Program-made: the position numbers and the translations under genes
Notes under the pieces: model-generated
The model's database searches: none
What the model was told of the DNA's origin: nothing
Seen by the model: only the letters and a program-made list of their open reading frames with translations
Source: Melastoma dodecandrum
Taxonomy: Eukaryota > Streptophyta > Magnoliopsida > Myrtales > Melastomataceae
Assembly: GCA_029817715.1 (NCBI GenBank)
Contig: JARUPY010000089.1
Span: 1,860,001 to 1,924,000, forward strand
Direction: 5' to 3'
DNA length: 64,000 nt
Shown here: one piece after another, positions 20,736 through 33,167 of the stretch
Layout of the letters: each line of letters opens with the position of its first letter
Numbering within the stretch: position 1 is the stretch's first letter

Positions 20736-21544
20736 CCCCAGGCGCAAGATAGCAAACCGAGGGGATTGTCTGTCTTGTCTGCATACTGCCTTACCTGCCG
20801 CTCTTCCCTCTCTTCCTTGCCCCATCTCCACTCCGCGTTTAAGTCAGCACTGAGTGCTTCGCCTCTCCTCGCCCCTAGTTCTCTCTCCTTCGCGCGACGT
20901 CGCGAGTTCTCCCTCCTCTCCCACTACGGGATCTCCGGTTCCTCAACTGGGTTTTCGCTGTTAATGCGATTTTCTTTCGTTTCTGGTTCAGGGATCGAGG
21001 TAAGGTTTTGGAATTTTTGTTGTTTTAGTGGGCATTTCTGGATTTCTTTTTCTGGGTTCTCAATGTTGTAGCTCCAGGAAGCTAAAGTTTTGGATCTTGG
21101 GCCGTTTACTGCTGGCTGGGGTGATAAAAAAACCTTGTTCTTTTGTCCCTTGGAATTGTGTTGTGTGTTGTATGTTTTTCTTTTATGCTGTTAGTGTTGG
21201 GTTGAATTGAAGGGCTTTTGGGTTGTGATTTTGCTTTCGAGTGTTTGTTTCTATTTCTCGATCAAGAGCTTGGTTTGGTTGAGTTGGTGATTGACATACA
21301 TTAGGGCCTTAAATGCTTCCGATTTGTTCCTGTTCTTTTCTGGGTTATTAATGGCGTTAGGTGTTTGCAGGGAGCCCGTGAACGAATTCTTATACTTCGA
21401 TCGGGTCCAAATGATATTGAGATGACGTTATTTGGTGTGTTGGTGTTTATACCCATGGAAATTGAGATCCTGTTTCTGTCCTTTTGAGGCGAATTGTTTC
21501 ATTCTGTCGGAGATAGCGATAGATATTGAAGACTTGTAGTAAAA

Positions 21545-22822
21545 ATGGATGGTGCTCAGTCAAATTCAGGATTTCCTCTCGACCCTCATGAAATGGTTAA
21601 TGGGCAGGCACGTTATTCTAACAACACCCAAAAGCTTCCAATTCGGAATGTTCTGAAATCAAGGTTGAGAGATGTGAGGGACCTAGAGAATGGCAATAAC
21701 GGGGAGAATGTTGATGTGAAGGATGGAGTTTCAGAAAATCATAGGGATGGAATTATGGGAGATAAAGAAGATTGTAAGGATGGAATTGTGGGAGGTGAAG
21801 AGTATGGCGAAGATGGAGTTTCGGGAGTTGAAGAAGGTTGTGTGGATAAAACTAAAAGTAATGATATTGTGCAGCTGAATGAGTGCATGGATGATGAAGA
21901 GGATGTGGAGGACTCCTCTGGTGACTCTGATGACGAGGAAGACGATGACGAGGACAACAGGAAAAATGGTAATGGTGGAATCGCAGATGCTGAAAGGCGT
22001 ACCAGAAAGCGCAAGTTGAAGAGTTTGGCTTTGAGTTATGAGTTTGCGCCCCGTGTACCACCGCCATCAGCAGAGGTGGCTCCACCTCCGCCAGTCACGA
22101 AGCTGTCCTCTGGCGGTCGCAACTCCCTTACTGATTGGACGGAGCGAGAGACATTTGTTTTGCTTGAAGCGTTGAGAGAGAGATTTCTTCAACACGGGAA
22201 GAGAAGTCTTCGAGCTGACGAATGGAAAGAAGTCGCCGAAAGGGTCTCCAAGTCCGAGACATCAAGAGTAAATAGACTGGATAGTCAATGCAGGAATAGG
22301 TTAGATACATTGAAGAAAAAGTACAAGAAGGAGAAAAGTAGATTGGCTGAGATGGGTGGTTCTAGCAAGTGGGTATATTTTAGTGAGATGGACATGCTGA
22401 TGTCGTCATCGGCTGCGGAGCTGACTGGGCTTTCTGGTGGCTTGGATTTGCAGGAGGACGGTTTCGCTAAACCTGGGGTTTATGCTAATGGGATGGACAA
22501 GAAAAGGGACGCTCCCTGGAACTCTCAGTCCTCCCAAGAGGAGGAGGAAGATTCTGATGGTCTCCCGCCTAAGAAGAGGAAGTCGGGAAGAGAGTCCAGT
22601 GGAAACTTCAGGTTGCTAGAATGTTCCTTTAAGAAGTTCACAAAGATATACGAGAAGATGGAGAACCGCCGGGCACAGCAGATGATCGAGCTGGAAAAGA
22701 TGAGGAACCAGTTCCAGAAGGATCTGGAGATGGAGAGGCAACAAATAACCAATAATGCCCAAGCTGAGATTGCGAGAATCAGGCTTGGCGACAGGCACGA
22801 TGAAACATCCATCGACAACTAG
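21545..22822 (+). CDS. Trihelix (SIP1/ASIL-type) transcription factor
   Basis: An uninterrupted 425-residue ORF. The N-terminal third is low in complexity, with an acidic run near residues 115-142 (DSDDEEDDDED), followed by a basic RRTRKRKLK probable nuclear signal. A trihelix DNA-binding domain spans about 195-285, with three spaced Trp/Tyr helices (LTDWTERETFVLLEAL, ADEWKEVAERV, then CRNRLDTLKKKYKKEK). A C-terminal coiled coil (about 360-415) begins FKKFTKIYEKMENRRAQQM. This is the layout of the SIP1/ASIL clade, whose members repress seed-maturation genes or bind chromatin regulators. A leader intron probably runs from the donor at 21000 (GAGGTAAGG) to the acceptor near 21370 (TTTGCAG). Confidence 0.88.
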   Translation: MDGAQSNSGFPLDPHEMVNGQARYSNNTQKLPIRNVLKSRLRDVRDLENGNNGENVDVKDGVSENHRDGIMGDKEDCKDGIVGGEEYGEDGVSGVEEGCVDKTKSNDIVQLNECMDDEEDVEDSSGDSDDEEDDDEDNRKNGNGGIADAERRTRKRKLKSLALSYEFAPRVPPPSAEVAPPPPVTKLSSGGRNSLTDWTERETFVLLEALRERFLQHGKRSLRADEWKEVAERVSKSETSRVNRLDSQCRNRLDTLKKKYKKEKSRLAEMGGSSKWVYFSEMDMLMSSSAAELTGLSGGLDLQEDGFAKPGVYANGMDKKRDAPWNSQSSQEEEEDSDGLPPKKRKSGRESSGNFRLLECSFKKFTKIYEKMENRRAQQMIELEKMRNQFQKDLEMERQQITNNAQAEIARIRLGDRHDETSIDN

Positions 22823-23820
22823 ATCTTTACATTCTTCCCCCAATGTTGTATATCAGGGATCTTCCTTAGTAATCTGACAAGTAGATGGCTCGACTCTTGG
22901 ATGTTGTGAACTGGTTGACCTTGAATGATCCATTTGTCCACATGATTAATGGTCATTCCAGAAATTATGTATTCACTTCTTCCATTATCTCATTGCGTAA
23001 CTTTTACATCAACCAGCTAATTATCAACAGCCTCGTACTAAATTGTTTTCGAGTAGTTAATAAACGAATCATGACACTTCCTAATCTCAGGAAGATCGTC
23101 TGGAGCCCGTCAGTCAGTTACTAATGACAGTGTATCCGTGGCTTGACAGTCTTGATAGAAGATTTCTGACATATCTTATAAATGCAGAATTCCTGTGCTG
23201 GGACGGCATTTAGCTCTGCTGGGGATAATGTGTGATTGAAGTAGCAGATAACTTCGTGGCGAATTTGGCCAGGAATCATCATACAGCAGCTTCCGATAGC
23301 CCCCTATACCAAAACATGAAGTTTGCATTTCTGCAATGCAACTTCTGTGCTCCCAAAGTGAGCTGAGCCGGTGCAATCAAAACCAAATCCTACACCCTTA
23401 AAGAGAACGAGATAAGTTCATCAGGAATCATAGTTTGGAAGGGAAGGGATCCACAAAAAGGTTAGCCAACCCAGCAATGAATTTAACCCCGGAAATCACA
23501 GTAAACAGGATACTACAATACATCTGCTGCGCTGAAAGATATTACGAAATTTCTCTGGTGAAACCACTCTTTTCTTTCTGGTTTAAACCAAAAGGTCCAA
23601 AACCCAACCTATAATGCCTCAAATGCATTCACCAGACAAACCAGGGACACATGGCACCAATGACATAGTTCCTGAATAATACCTTCATCCGTTGGCAGCT
23701 TGTGGTTGGCAGTGGCACCCTGACCAGAGGCAGGAAGGTAGTCAACTCTTAATGTCACAGAAGTACTGTTCTCATAGATCTCAAGGAGATATATTTGTCA
23801 GAGATCGTCCAAAGGTAATC
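22823..23820. other. Convergent 3' intergenic region
   Basis: Lies between the plus-strand trihelix gene and the minus-strand PPR gene. It should hold both 3' untranslated regions. No additional gene is visible. Confidence 0.5.
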
Positions 23821-25974
23821 TCACCCCCCAGTCAATCCACGATCTTCATCAACCTTACCGACCGCTTCAAGGATGGACGAGTAAGTAATCAAATCATATT
23901 CAAACCCTTTAGATCTCATTTCCTTCATGAGTTTCGCAGCTTCTTCAAACATACCAGCTCGGCTGAGACACCCAAGTAGTGTATTGTAAGACACAGCATC
24001 CGGCTCTACCTTAGAATTCTTCATTTGATAGAACATTTTCATTGCTCTATCTGGACCATTACATCTAGCCAACCCATTAAGAATGATATTGTGGGAATTT
24101 AAGTCAGGTACACAACCATTTTCTTCCATAGAATGAAGCAATGAGTATGCTTCATTCAGCATACCGGCCCTAACCATCCCGGACATGAGCGCATTGTAAG
24201 AGAATACATCAGGAGTGCTGCCTGACTTCTTCATCTCGTTAAATAAGTCGACAGCTTCTGAAAGTTGCCCACATTTTCCGTAATGCTTGATCATGACAGC
24301 ATATACTCTAGAACTAATACGTCCAGAGTTCTCTCTCAATTCCCGGAACAACTCATTCGCAGCTTCATATCGTTTTGCCTGTCCAAGACTATTCATTAAG
24401 CTGCAGTACGCTGCTGGGCATGGGGGAAAACCCTTCTCATCCATCTCTTCCAGAAGTAACAAAGCCTTTTCAACTCGGTTAGTCTGGCAGAATCCATGAA
24501 TGAGAATTGAATAAGTGAATGAGCTCGGAGCAATACCATCAGCCTTCAACCTCTCAAACCATGAAGCTGCCTCGGATGCTGGAGCTTTGCAATTAAACAA
24601 AGCTTTAATAATAGTATTGTATGTAACAACATTAGGGGCACAATGCAGGGATTCCATCTCCCTGAATACCTTCATCACATCGTCAAGTCGACCTGCTCTA
24701 CCCAATATATTAATCACATTGTTAATCAGGATGACATCTACCTTGCGTCCCTCTTTTCGCATATTGAGAAAAACATTATAGGCCTCATCAACCTTACCAG
24801 CTCTACCCAATCCTTTTATCAATTCTGTGTACGTAAAGACTGTAAGCACACATCCCAATCGTCTCATTTCTTGTACAAGATTCAACGCTTTATCAACTTC
24901 CCCATGTTTGAAGTGAATCGCCATCAAGGTAGTATAGATTTTCGGGGTGGGCTGTAAACCATTGACCTTCATTTCATCAAACAACATGAAAGCTGAGTCA
25001 TCACGTCCGAGCTTAGCAAATACTGAGATAAGAACATTATATGTTGTTGTATCTGGTAAACACTCACGGTCATTGCCCATCTCATTATACAATTCGTGCA
25101 CCTTTTCATAATGACCTTCCTGCATCAGCATCAAAATCATGGAGTTGAAAGTCCCTGTCGATGGCTGGCATTTTCTACCTTTGACTTGGTAGAAAAGTGA
25201 TAGTGCTTTGTTAACCATCTTAGCCCTTCCCAAGATCCGAATAATTTCAGACAAGTCATTCGAATCAACACTGCCCAAGCTCCGAGTCATGTCCTGAATC
25301 GTCCTCCACAACTCACCAACCGAACCAGCCTCATCCAAGCATCGAATCAATGCCATGTAAGTGGAAGGATCATGCATGAAATTCCTCTTCTTCCCAGCCC
25401 ACTTGAAAAAACGAACCTTGACGTCAGTCCCGACGTCCACAGCCAAAACCTCACGAACTAACTGGTGATCCACCCTCAACTTCAACACCTCTAGAGCCCG
25501 TTCCGCATCCGGGCCCCACTTAAATATCTTCAGTATCCGAATGAACCTCTCGTCCAACATCCTCACCGGAGCCACGCCTCTCCGCAAAACACCAGGAGGT
25601 CCCCTCCCTTCTGCAAGCTTCTCCGCCACGTCCCGGACACCGGGCAGCATGAACATCTGAACTATCTCCTTCTCTACAACAAAAAAAACAAGAGTGACAA
25701 AAACTCCCACTTTCCGGACTGCAATCCACGATCCCAGAAAAAAAAATCAATCTTTGGCCTGAAATCCATGAAAACAAAACAAACCCTGTACAACTTTCAA
25801 CCTGGCCAGGGATTCTAATTCGTTTCCAGCCTACAACAATGACTTCCCATCATTTGGGCCTCAACAGAGTGAACAACAACAGTGAAGCTAACCTGTTTGT
25901 TTGATTCTCTCAGAGAGGTGGGGAAGAGTCGTTATCAACCTCTTACCGGTCGCTGATGTCGCCACCTTCCTCAT
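23821..25974 (-). CDS. Pentatricopeptide repeat protein (At3g16010-like)
   Basis: Two exons, 25893-25974 (MRKVATSATGKRL to IKQT) and 23821-25673 (from EKEIVQMF), join in phase through a 219-base intron to 644 residues. The naive ORF start (MGVFVTLVFF) is intronic: the acceptor TTGTTGTAG precedes AGAAGGAG and exactly completes Glu. The protein is P-class, with about a dozen 35-residue PPRs (for example TYNVLISVFAKLGRDDSAF and TYTELIKGLGRAGKVDEA). There is no E or DYW tail, and it ends near YSSILEAVGKV. Such proteins bind single-stranded RNA in mitochondria or plastids. The basic, Ser/Thr-rich N-terminus fits an organelle transit peptide. I recall strong similarity to Arabidopsis At3g16010 throughout. 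Confidence 0.92.
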
Positions 25975-27320
25975 CGTTATAGTCAATCCAAAAGACATCA
26001 AGACAACGTTGCAGGCGGTCGTGTAAGAAAACGAAGAGGAGAAGTTGCGTTTGCGTCAGACGGGAGGGAGGGTTTCAAGAAGCAAATGCTAAAAGGAAAA
26101 TCGTAGATTCAGTAAAAACGTTCTCATATTTTACATATTAGTCCTCATACTTCATATCGAACAATGGCAGGTTGGATCAGCTCAGATCCGACGAACCAGC
26201 CTAACTCGAGGTTTGCCGAAACACGCTCGAATTCGATATCCATGTTGTAGGAAAGATCGTCGACACGCTCAGATGAGCAGCTTTCTCGTTTTTGAGGCGA
26301 CGGTACAGATACACATACGATCGAACGTGGACGATAAGAGAGAATGTAGGCGCATTTCTCATTCTAACATGCCTAGGGAAACTGAGTTTGTAACTGACAT
26401 GGAATGTGGAAACTAACAACATTACAGTTACACGAAACAGTCCTATTTCAGAACAAAATGGAGTCCTCACAGCCAAGAATCGGCTAGTAAGCTAATGCCA
26501 ATGGAGGAAGGCTTGAGAAATCCCCAGGACGAAACCCAGAAGCCGCGCGGACTAAATCCCTATGATCTTACAATATATGACCGAGCATATCGGTATTAGC
26601 AAAAGAATCCCCATTGCGCAAAAAACCATTTGTGAACTGAGGTAGGGGGATGATAAGCGGGTAAGAACACAACCTTACCTCTATAAGTAGCTGCAATAAG
26701 GTTTACTTCTACAGCTCAATCTACTAATCCAAAGCTCCATCTTGATGCAACTCTTCCCGGTTTTGCCAAATGAAATGAGCTCCAAACTACCATCAAGCAC
26801 AGCCTCGCGAAAAGACACTGTCCCAACAGCGACGACGCAACTCTCATTCATCTTAAAACCATCCACGCTCATCTTTAGCTAACATGATATTGTTTGAGCA
26901 GTACAACGATCTGATCATATCGAAAGAAAGCAGTACATAACCAACGACGTCAGACATTGTTTTTTCCAGTTGCAATTCGTCTAGTATGCACTTTTTTGTC
27001 CTATACATTCATCCTCTTCACTTACCCTGTATTTTAATGGAAATTTGATTGCCAAAATAGTGACCCGCCGATTTCACATTACAATAATAATATTCACAAA
27101 AAGTAGAGCGTAGGAAAGTTCTAAACTACCATTCAACTACATGGTACAACTGCCAGAAACCAACCACCATTCCCCAATCCAAATTCCACATCCAAATCCA
27201 AATTCTACTCCTCCTTCTTCCTCCTTTCTAGCTGTTTCCAGCTTCTTGGTTTCTTGTTTGGGGGATTTCTGGTTTTTCTTCGTCTGTACAAAAGTCCCAT
27301 CTTCCTCCCCCGTTCTTCGT
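25975..27320. other. Intergenic region between PPR and Rab5 genes
   Basis: Holds the promoters of the divergent PPR and Rab5-type genes. Frames at 26201-26476 and 26681-26872 have no recognisable motifs. No RNA gene was seen. Confidence 0.5.
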
Positions 27321-27327
27321 CCAGATC

Positions 27328-27351
27328 GCTGCTGCTGCTGCTGCTGCTGCT
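27328..27351 (+). repeat. (GCT)8 microsatellite in Rab5-type leader
   Basis: Eight GCT units end 6 bp before the start codon of the Rab5-type gene. They lie in the likely 5' untranslated region, so a change in length would not alter the protein. Confidence 0.85.
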
Positions 27352-27357
27352 CAGAAA

Positions 27358-28504
27358 ATGTCAAGGCCAGGGAGCAAGATTGTCCAAGGCAAGCTGGTGG
27401 GTATCCTTTTTTTTGTTTTCTTTCATTAAATGATAAAGGTTTGGCAGATCTTCATGTGGATGTCTTGGTAGCAGCGCGAATATAGCGTGTGATAAATTAT
27501 GTGAAAGCAACTGGAGCGCATGGCAGGAGATCAGGTCAATGTTGAAGGAGTAGTGATGCCAGCTTCTTAGTAGAAAACACGTCAATGTTGAAGGTCTCGT
27601 GATTCCACGGTTTTGCTCGAGATGCAGGTGCTCCTGGGAGACATGGGAACCGGGAAAACAAGCTTGGCCATGAGATTTGTGAAGGGCCAATTCCATGAAT
27701 ACCAGGTTCAGAGAGGCTATCCGATTTCATTACAGTATGTAGTCTTTTCATGACTGTTCTGCCGAGCCTTCTAATGTTTTGTAGGAACCCACTATCGGTG
27801 CAGCCTTCTTCACGCAAATCCTATCGCTGGACGAGGCGACTGTCAAGTTTGACATATGGGACACTGCGGGGCAAGAGCGTTACCATAGCCTGGCACCAAT
27901 GTACTATCGCGGTGCGGCAGCTGCCATAGTTGTCTACGACATCTCTTGCATGGTATGTCCGATTAACGCTTTATGAAATTATAGTTCGAGAGCGCATTGA
28001 TGCCAATTTCGTTCTCAACATGGCGTAGGATACATTCAACCGAGCAAAGAAATGGGTTGAAGAAGTGCAAAAACAAGGTCTCAAAATTCCCAACACCAAG
28101 GACGATGCTAGCCTCGTGCGATTCTTCGCTTATTCCTCGCCTCTTTTGCTCGTAACAGGGAATCCAAAGGTAGTGATGGCGCTGGTGGCGAATAAGACGG
28201 ATTTAAACCAGAAGAGAGAAGTGCAGAATCAGGATGCCGAGCAGTACGCGCAAGAGAATGGGATGCTCTTCATGGAAACGTCGGCGAAAACCGCACACAA
28301 CGTAAACGAACTGTTCCAAGAAATAGGTAACAAACTTCTAAAGCCAAGTATCAAAATCATGCTTACATGGATGACTTCTTTCTAAAGTCGTTAAGTGATA
28401 CAGCAAGGAGACTTGCGAAGGTTTCGCCGACGAAGCCGAAAGGGATGACGCTGAGCAATGAAGGACAAGATTCGAGGAGACAATCAATGTGTTGTTTAGG
28501 ATGA
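27358..28504 (+). CDS. Rab5/RABF-type small GTPase
   Basis: Six exons (27358-27396, 27628-27705, 27785-27952, 28029-28077, 28159-28326, 28404-28504) join in phase to 200 residues. The P-loop is GDMGTGKT at about 18-25, the effector region reads EPTIGAAFF, and the switch II motif [19 protein letters not shown] is Rab5-like. The nucleotide-base motifs are NKTD and ETSAK. The C-terminus ends in CCLG, giving two cysteines for geranylgeranylation. RABF proteins act in endosome and vacuole trafficking. The N-terminus [13 protein letters not shown] and the P-loop differ from the RHA1/ARA7 pair and from N-myristoylated ARA6, which suggests a less studied RABF branch. Intron 4 (28078-28158) has no stop, so an unspliced reading would insert 27 residues; the GT-AG ends and family alignment support splicing. 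Confidence 0.88.
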
Positions 28505-28790
28505 CGAGGAAACCGTAGTTTCTGATGCAGGGGGAATATGAACAAGGTTGTTCTTTGCTATTCATATATCAAAGCTAATCGAATCAATCTTTTGCAAGCA
28601 TGAGATTTCGGACAGCCACCGATTCAGTCACAAATACGAAATGTATATCGTTGGTCTATCATGACATAAGTGGGAAACCCTACACATTATTGACAACATA
28701 TCGGAAAACTGAACCTGAGCAAATGGTACAAACATCTATATCATACTAATATATGTATAAGGGACGATAAGTTTAGGAATCCAGGATCTA

Positions 28791-31700
28791 CTATTTCGAA
28801 GACTTCTGAGACCTGGGCAAGGACCTAAGGTCGCTATACATGAGCGAGCATGCTTTGGCGAAGTTTGACAATGCCTTGAAGAGTTCGGGCAAACGGTTCT
28901 TGAAACTAGTGAGGGTTTTTTCTCTTACCTGGAGGCATTGTCGTAGATAGGCATCTTCATCCTCTTCTAGCTTCTTTCTGGCCATTTCCACCGCCATCTC
29001 CTTATCGGCCAACACAGCTATGTGCCTACTGCCTTCGGCCCTCTCGGGATCCATTTCATCGGCGGGGGTTCGCTTTTCCATGTACTTCTGCCGCCACTCA
29101 TTGAGACTCCGGGACTTCTTATCAAGATCCCTCCGGCTATCCTCGCACCTTCCCTTCGTCTTTAGCTCTTCATCCTGGTGATGCACGATCGTTTCTAGCA
29201 CGGCTCGGAAGTTGGACGCGGCAGTTCGAACAATCTCGTCGGGTAGAAGGTTTAGGCGTTCATGCCAGGCAAAGAGAAGACCCTGAATAGGGGGATTCTC
29301 GTCCCTGGGAGGGGAAGAGACTCTCTCTTTGTGGCTACTTTCTATTGGGATGATGTTCAGTCTCAACCAGTCCTCGAGCGCCTTGATGTAACACTTCTGG
29401 ATGTCCACGATATTCCCCAACTGCTTGTGCCACTCGCTCACGACTTTAAACAGCTGGATCGTGCACTGGTGGTGTTGCTCTGTTGTCCCTTTGGTGGATT
29501 GGGTAATTTCAAGATACCTCAGATCCATCACAATCTGGTACTGATTATCGTGGTGGATTCTCATGGTTTCCCACATTTTTGCCATTCTGCATTTTCACAA
29601 TATTTAATCAGAATGACAGTCAGGAATAATATCCAAAAAAGGACCAAAAGCTCCATATGCAGGCAAATGCAGTAAAACAATTACCACAAATAAAATTGCT
29701 CTAATGGCCTCTGGGTACGTACCCATCAACTAGCTGAAGAAGTTTTGGATACAGTTGTTCGTCTCGTAAACGCTTTATTTCCATCACAGTTGAGTCCATG
29801 GACTGCATATCGACAATGTAACGCGTATGCAGGTGACTTACAGCCGCTTTGAGCTTTTCAGATGATTCAGAGTTGGAGCCACGCTTCTTTTGTTTGCTAA
29901 GAAGAGCAACCTTCCTTGTATATTCATACTTCAGAAGCTCACCAGCCTGCGCAAATCATTCAAATACATTTGAATTTATTTCCAAATGAGAAAACTGACA
30001 AATCCTAACTGCACTCGACCCACAACAAAAGGGTTAGAAACTGCATCCATGGCCATTTTATCACAGCCAAAACAAAGAGAGGACAAAAATCAGGCAAATT
30101 TCATGCGTCAGAAAACTTTCAAGTATCAAGGAGAAGATCCACGTAGACATGTGTATGCCACTAAAGACAGATACCTTTACCTAATATCCAATGCCGCTCA
30201 AACTAAAATAAGTCAACCTAGAAACAACTCCAGCATGACATTTACAAAGACTCACCTCACACTTGTTAATGAAATTCAAAATTGTTACGGTGCCTCCATC
30301 TCTCAAAAGGCTACACTGTCTAATAGAAAACAGAATAACCAAAAAGAAGACAGACAAAAGGAGAGTGACAATACACCTTCACTTCATCATACAGCTTCTT
30401 TTCCCAAGCAAGCAGTTTGTCCAATACTGTGGCATGAGTTTCATTCTCTTCTGAGTCAAAGTCGTCATTTTCATCGTCACCACTTTGCAGACCTTTGAAC
30501 GACCTATTCCAAGTGATCACACGCATAACCCTCTTTGAGTGATCGATATGGCCTACAAACACACAAAAAATGTTATCAATTTATTAGTCCAACCAGACAT
30601 GACAATGAAAAAAGCCAGTGGATGGATCACATCTCCTCAATAGCACAAGAAAGAACGAAGTAAATCCATGTAATAAATAAAATTATGACAATAATTCGAA
30701 TGGCCGCAAGCAAATCCTCATTCCTTATTATTGCATAATTAAGTGCAAGCTCAGGAAATAAAAAAGAATAGTTTTTGATAGATCAGCCATCTCATAATCC
30801 TTGTCTGGAACGCCACAAACACTTCGTGCAAATTACCCAACCAAGCATCAATACTTACAAAGAAATTCCTCAAGCAACTATAAATAACTAAGCATATGTC
30901 TTCCTAACTGAAGTAACATATATACCAAACTATGATTTCAAGCCATTGGACTATACTTATGTTCATTCTTAATAAATATAAAGCTGATAAAATGTCAATT
31001 CTAAACTTGCAAATCCATACAAAGAATGTTTCTCAGCATACTCAAATAGAGTCCATACCACTGTTGTCTGCAAAATTGGAATGGTAATGCAAACGTGTAG
31101 CCTCCAACATCTTTGAAACCTCGTGCGCACTCTCTGATGCTTTCAGGAAATGATCATCCAGTTCCATGAACACCTGAATCAAGCTACGCCCACCAATAGG
31201 CTTTGCCCTTTTCGAAGACATTTCCACCTTCCCTTTCCTCACCCCAGCTTTTTCTTCAACTACTTTTTCCAGCACAGGTGGCACGTCAACTGCAGCCTTG
31301 CTCACACTACTAACTTTCTCCCCAGGCAGGATCTTAGTCTCACTCTCAACTGCTTTTCCCTTTTTCACACGAACCACCTCATCAGTATCCACAACCGAAC
31401 TCTTGACTGTATCATCATGAGTGGCAACATCATCGCTCAAGACAGGTCTGGGCACATTCTCCATTGTGACAAAGATGTAGTTGTACAACTCCTGCGGAGA
31501 ACCATCTGCCACCGGCCCATTGACTCCTCCTCCAACCACCCCTCCACTCTCCCTAACAGGCACCACAATAGGCTCCTTCTGCCGAGTTGCCACCTTACCC
31601 GACACCTCTTCATTCACAGCCACAGCACCTCCGCCAATACTACCGCCCTTCCTCCTCCTATTCCTCTGCCTCAAACTCCCACTCTCCTCATCGTTCTCAA

Positions 31701-32109
31701 CCCCGTCTCCATCATCCCGTTCCTCGATAATAGTCCCAGGCTGCCCCTTCCCATCAATGACCGTGGGCAAGACCATCTCGGGCATGGTGGCAGCACGCTG
31801 GATCCGGAAGTCGGGAAGGGGAGGGGGCGGACAGATGGTCTCGACGGGTAAGGCGCCGATGACAGAGACGGGAGCCCCGGAAGAGGAAGCGACGCCGCCG
31901 GAGGGGTAAGGGAGAAGGGAGGGAGAGTAGGACTCGCCATGGGCGTAATCGGTGAGGGCGGCGCCGATGTTCTTGAGGGAGACAGCGTAGGCGGAGTGGG
32001 AAGAGGCGAAGAAGTTGCGGTGGCCGACGGCTAACTTCATGAAGTTCTTCCTTTCCCTGCAGCGGGAGACCGCCTCCTCGTTTTCGATCTTCGACTGTCC
32101 GCACCCCAT
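28791..32109 (-). CDS. DUF630/DUF632 protein (NRG2/REL2-like family)
   Basis: Four exons (31059-32109, 30377-30552, 29723-29946, 28791-29586) join in phase to 748 residues. The start is set at MGCGQSK, the conserved DUF630 N-terminus with a Gly2/Cys3 lipidation signal; the frame extends 5' but that part is untranslated. DUF630 (about 1-60) includes CRERKNFMKLAVGHRN and FFASSHSAYAVSL. A proline- and acid-rich linker follows. DUF632 (about 345-660) includes LDDHFLKASESAHEVSKMLE, KRVMRVITWNRS, AWEKKLYDEVK, KQLGNIVDIQKCYIKALEDW and LLFAWHERLNLLP. The family includes the rice leaf-rolling gene REL2 and Arabidopsis NRG2, which acts in nitrate signalling. Old database labels calling it a bZIP factor are not supported by this sequence. 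Confidence 0.9.
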
Positions 32110-33167
32110 GATCGCGTCCCTCCGATCGGTCGATCGGCCGAATTCTAGGAATCGAGCGGTGTTGTGGATCGGGACGACGGGACGACCAAAGGTAAAGAAG
32201 AAAAGTAAGGGAGTCCTGGAACGAGACGGTGGAGATAAAAAAAAAAAAAGGCCAAAAGTTTGGCAGGGTGACGTGGCGGATCCCGGGAGGGAGTTGTCCG
32301 GGGCTATGAAACGGCGCCGTATGTGGACGGGGTTTAAACTTTTAAAAAACATAAGACAGAACTGAGCAGTCATATGTCAGTCATAACCATACTTACCAAC
32401 CTCCTTTCCTTGCACTTGCATGAAATCTTATCTTGTTTGTAATGAAATTAATAAAACTTTTTTCCAAAACTATACCTCTAGAAAGATCTTAAACCCCCCC
32501 ACCCCTAAATCTCTAATGAGGCAACAACAACAACAACAACAACAACAAGAGAATTTTATTGGTGGGTGGACATGGCTCTTGACAGACCCACCACCAACAG
32601 AAAAAGAAGCAAAAAAAAAAAAAGCAAAGATTCCACCACCATTCCACAGAGTTTGAATATAATAACAGCTGCATAAGTACAAAGAAAGAGAACTCCACCT
32701 CTCCCCTTCGTCACATCCCCCCACAACCAACAGCAATCCTGACTGAATTCCAGGCAAAAGATAGAAGACATATGAGATTCCTTGCGGTAGAGGTTGAAAT
32801 GATTACATTACCAGCCTGGCTTTGAATCAGGAAACGCCCCCAATCCTCTCATGCCCGATGTTTTAGCTTCATACTTTGTAAATTAATCGACCACTCCGGC
32901 ACTTTGTCAAAGACTGGATTCTATTCTCCGCCTTAGCTTCAACATCACAAAAGGAGCAGTATTGATGCGTTCCATACCTTCCGTCTCACAAAAGCATGGT
33001 ATCCGTTCCTTTCTTTTTTGTCATGTGATGGAACTGTTTGCCCTTAATTGCTCGCCAAATGAAAATCCCGGACGGCAGATGCTTTTTGGTGTTCTTGAAA
33101 CACCGGGAAGATCAATGAACAGAGGTTTCTTTTCGCCAGCTAAACCCTAGGGTGATCTTGATCCATG
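32110..33167. other. Intergenic region before the first METTL22 copy
   Basis: Contains the DUF632 promoter and a (CAA)9 run at 32522-32548. From about 32653 onward, sequence is also present beyond 47150, so the left edge of the duplicated block lies here. No gene seen. Confidence 0.6.
32522..32548 (+). repeat. (CAA)9 microsatellite
   Basis: Nine perfect CAA units just left of the duplicated block. They are not present at the other arm's left edge. Confidence 0.85.

Noticed and set aside
21739..22014. Serine-rich minus-strand ORF
   Set aside because: Mirror of the acidic Asp/Glu run in the trihelix protein; no independent signal.
31150..31909. Long plus-strand ORFs (233 and 142 codons)
   Set aside because: Opposite the proline-rich linker of the DUF630/632 protein; composition effects only.
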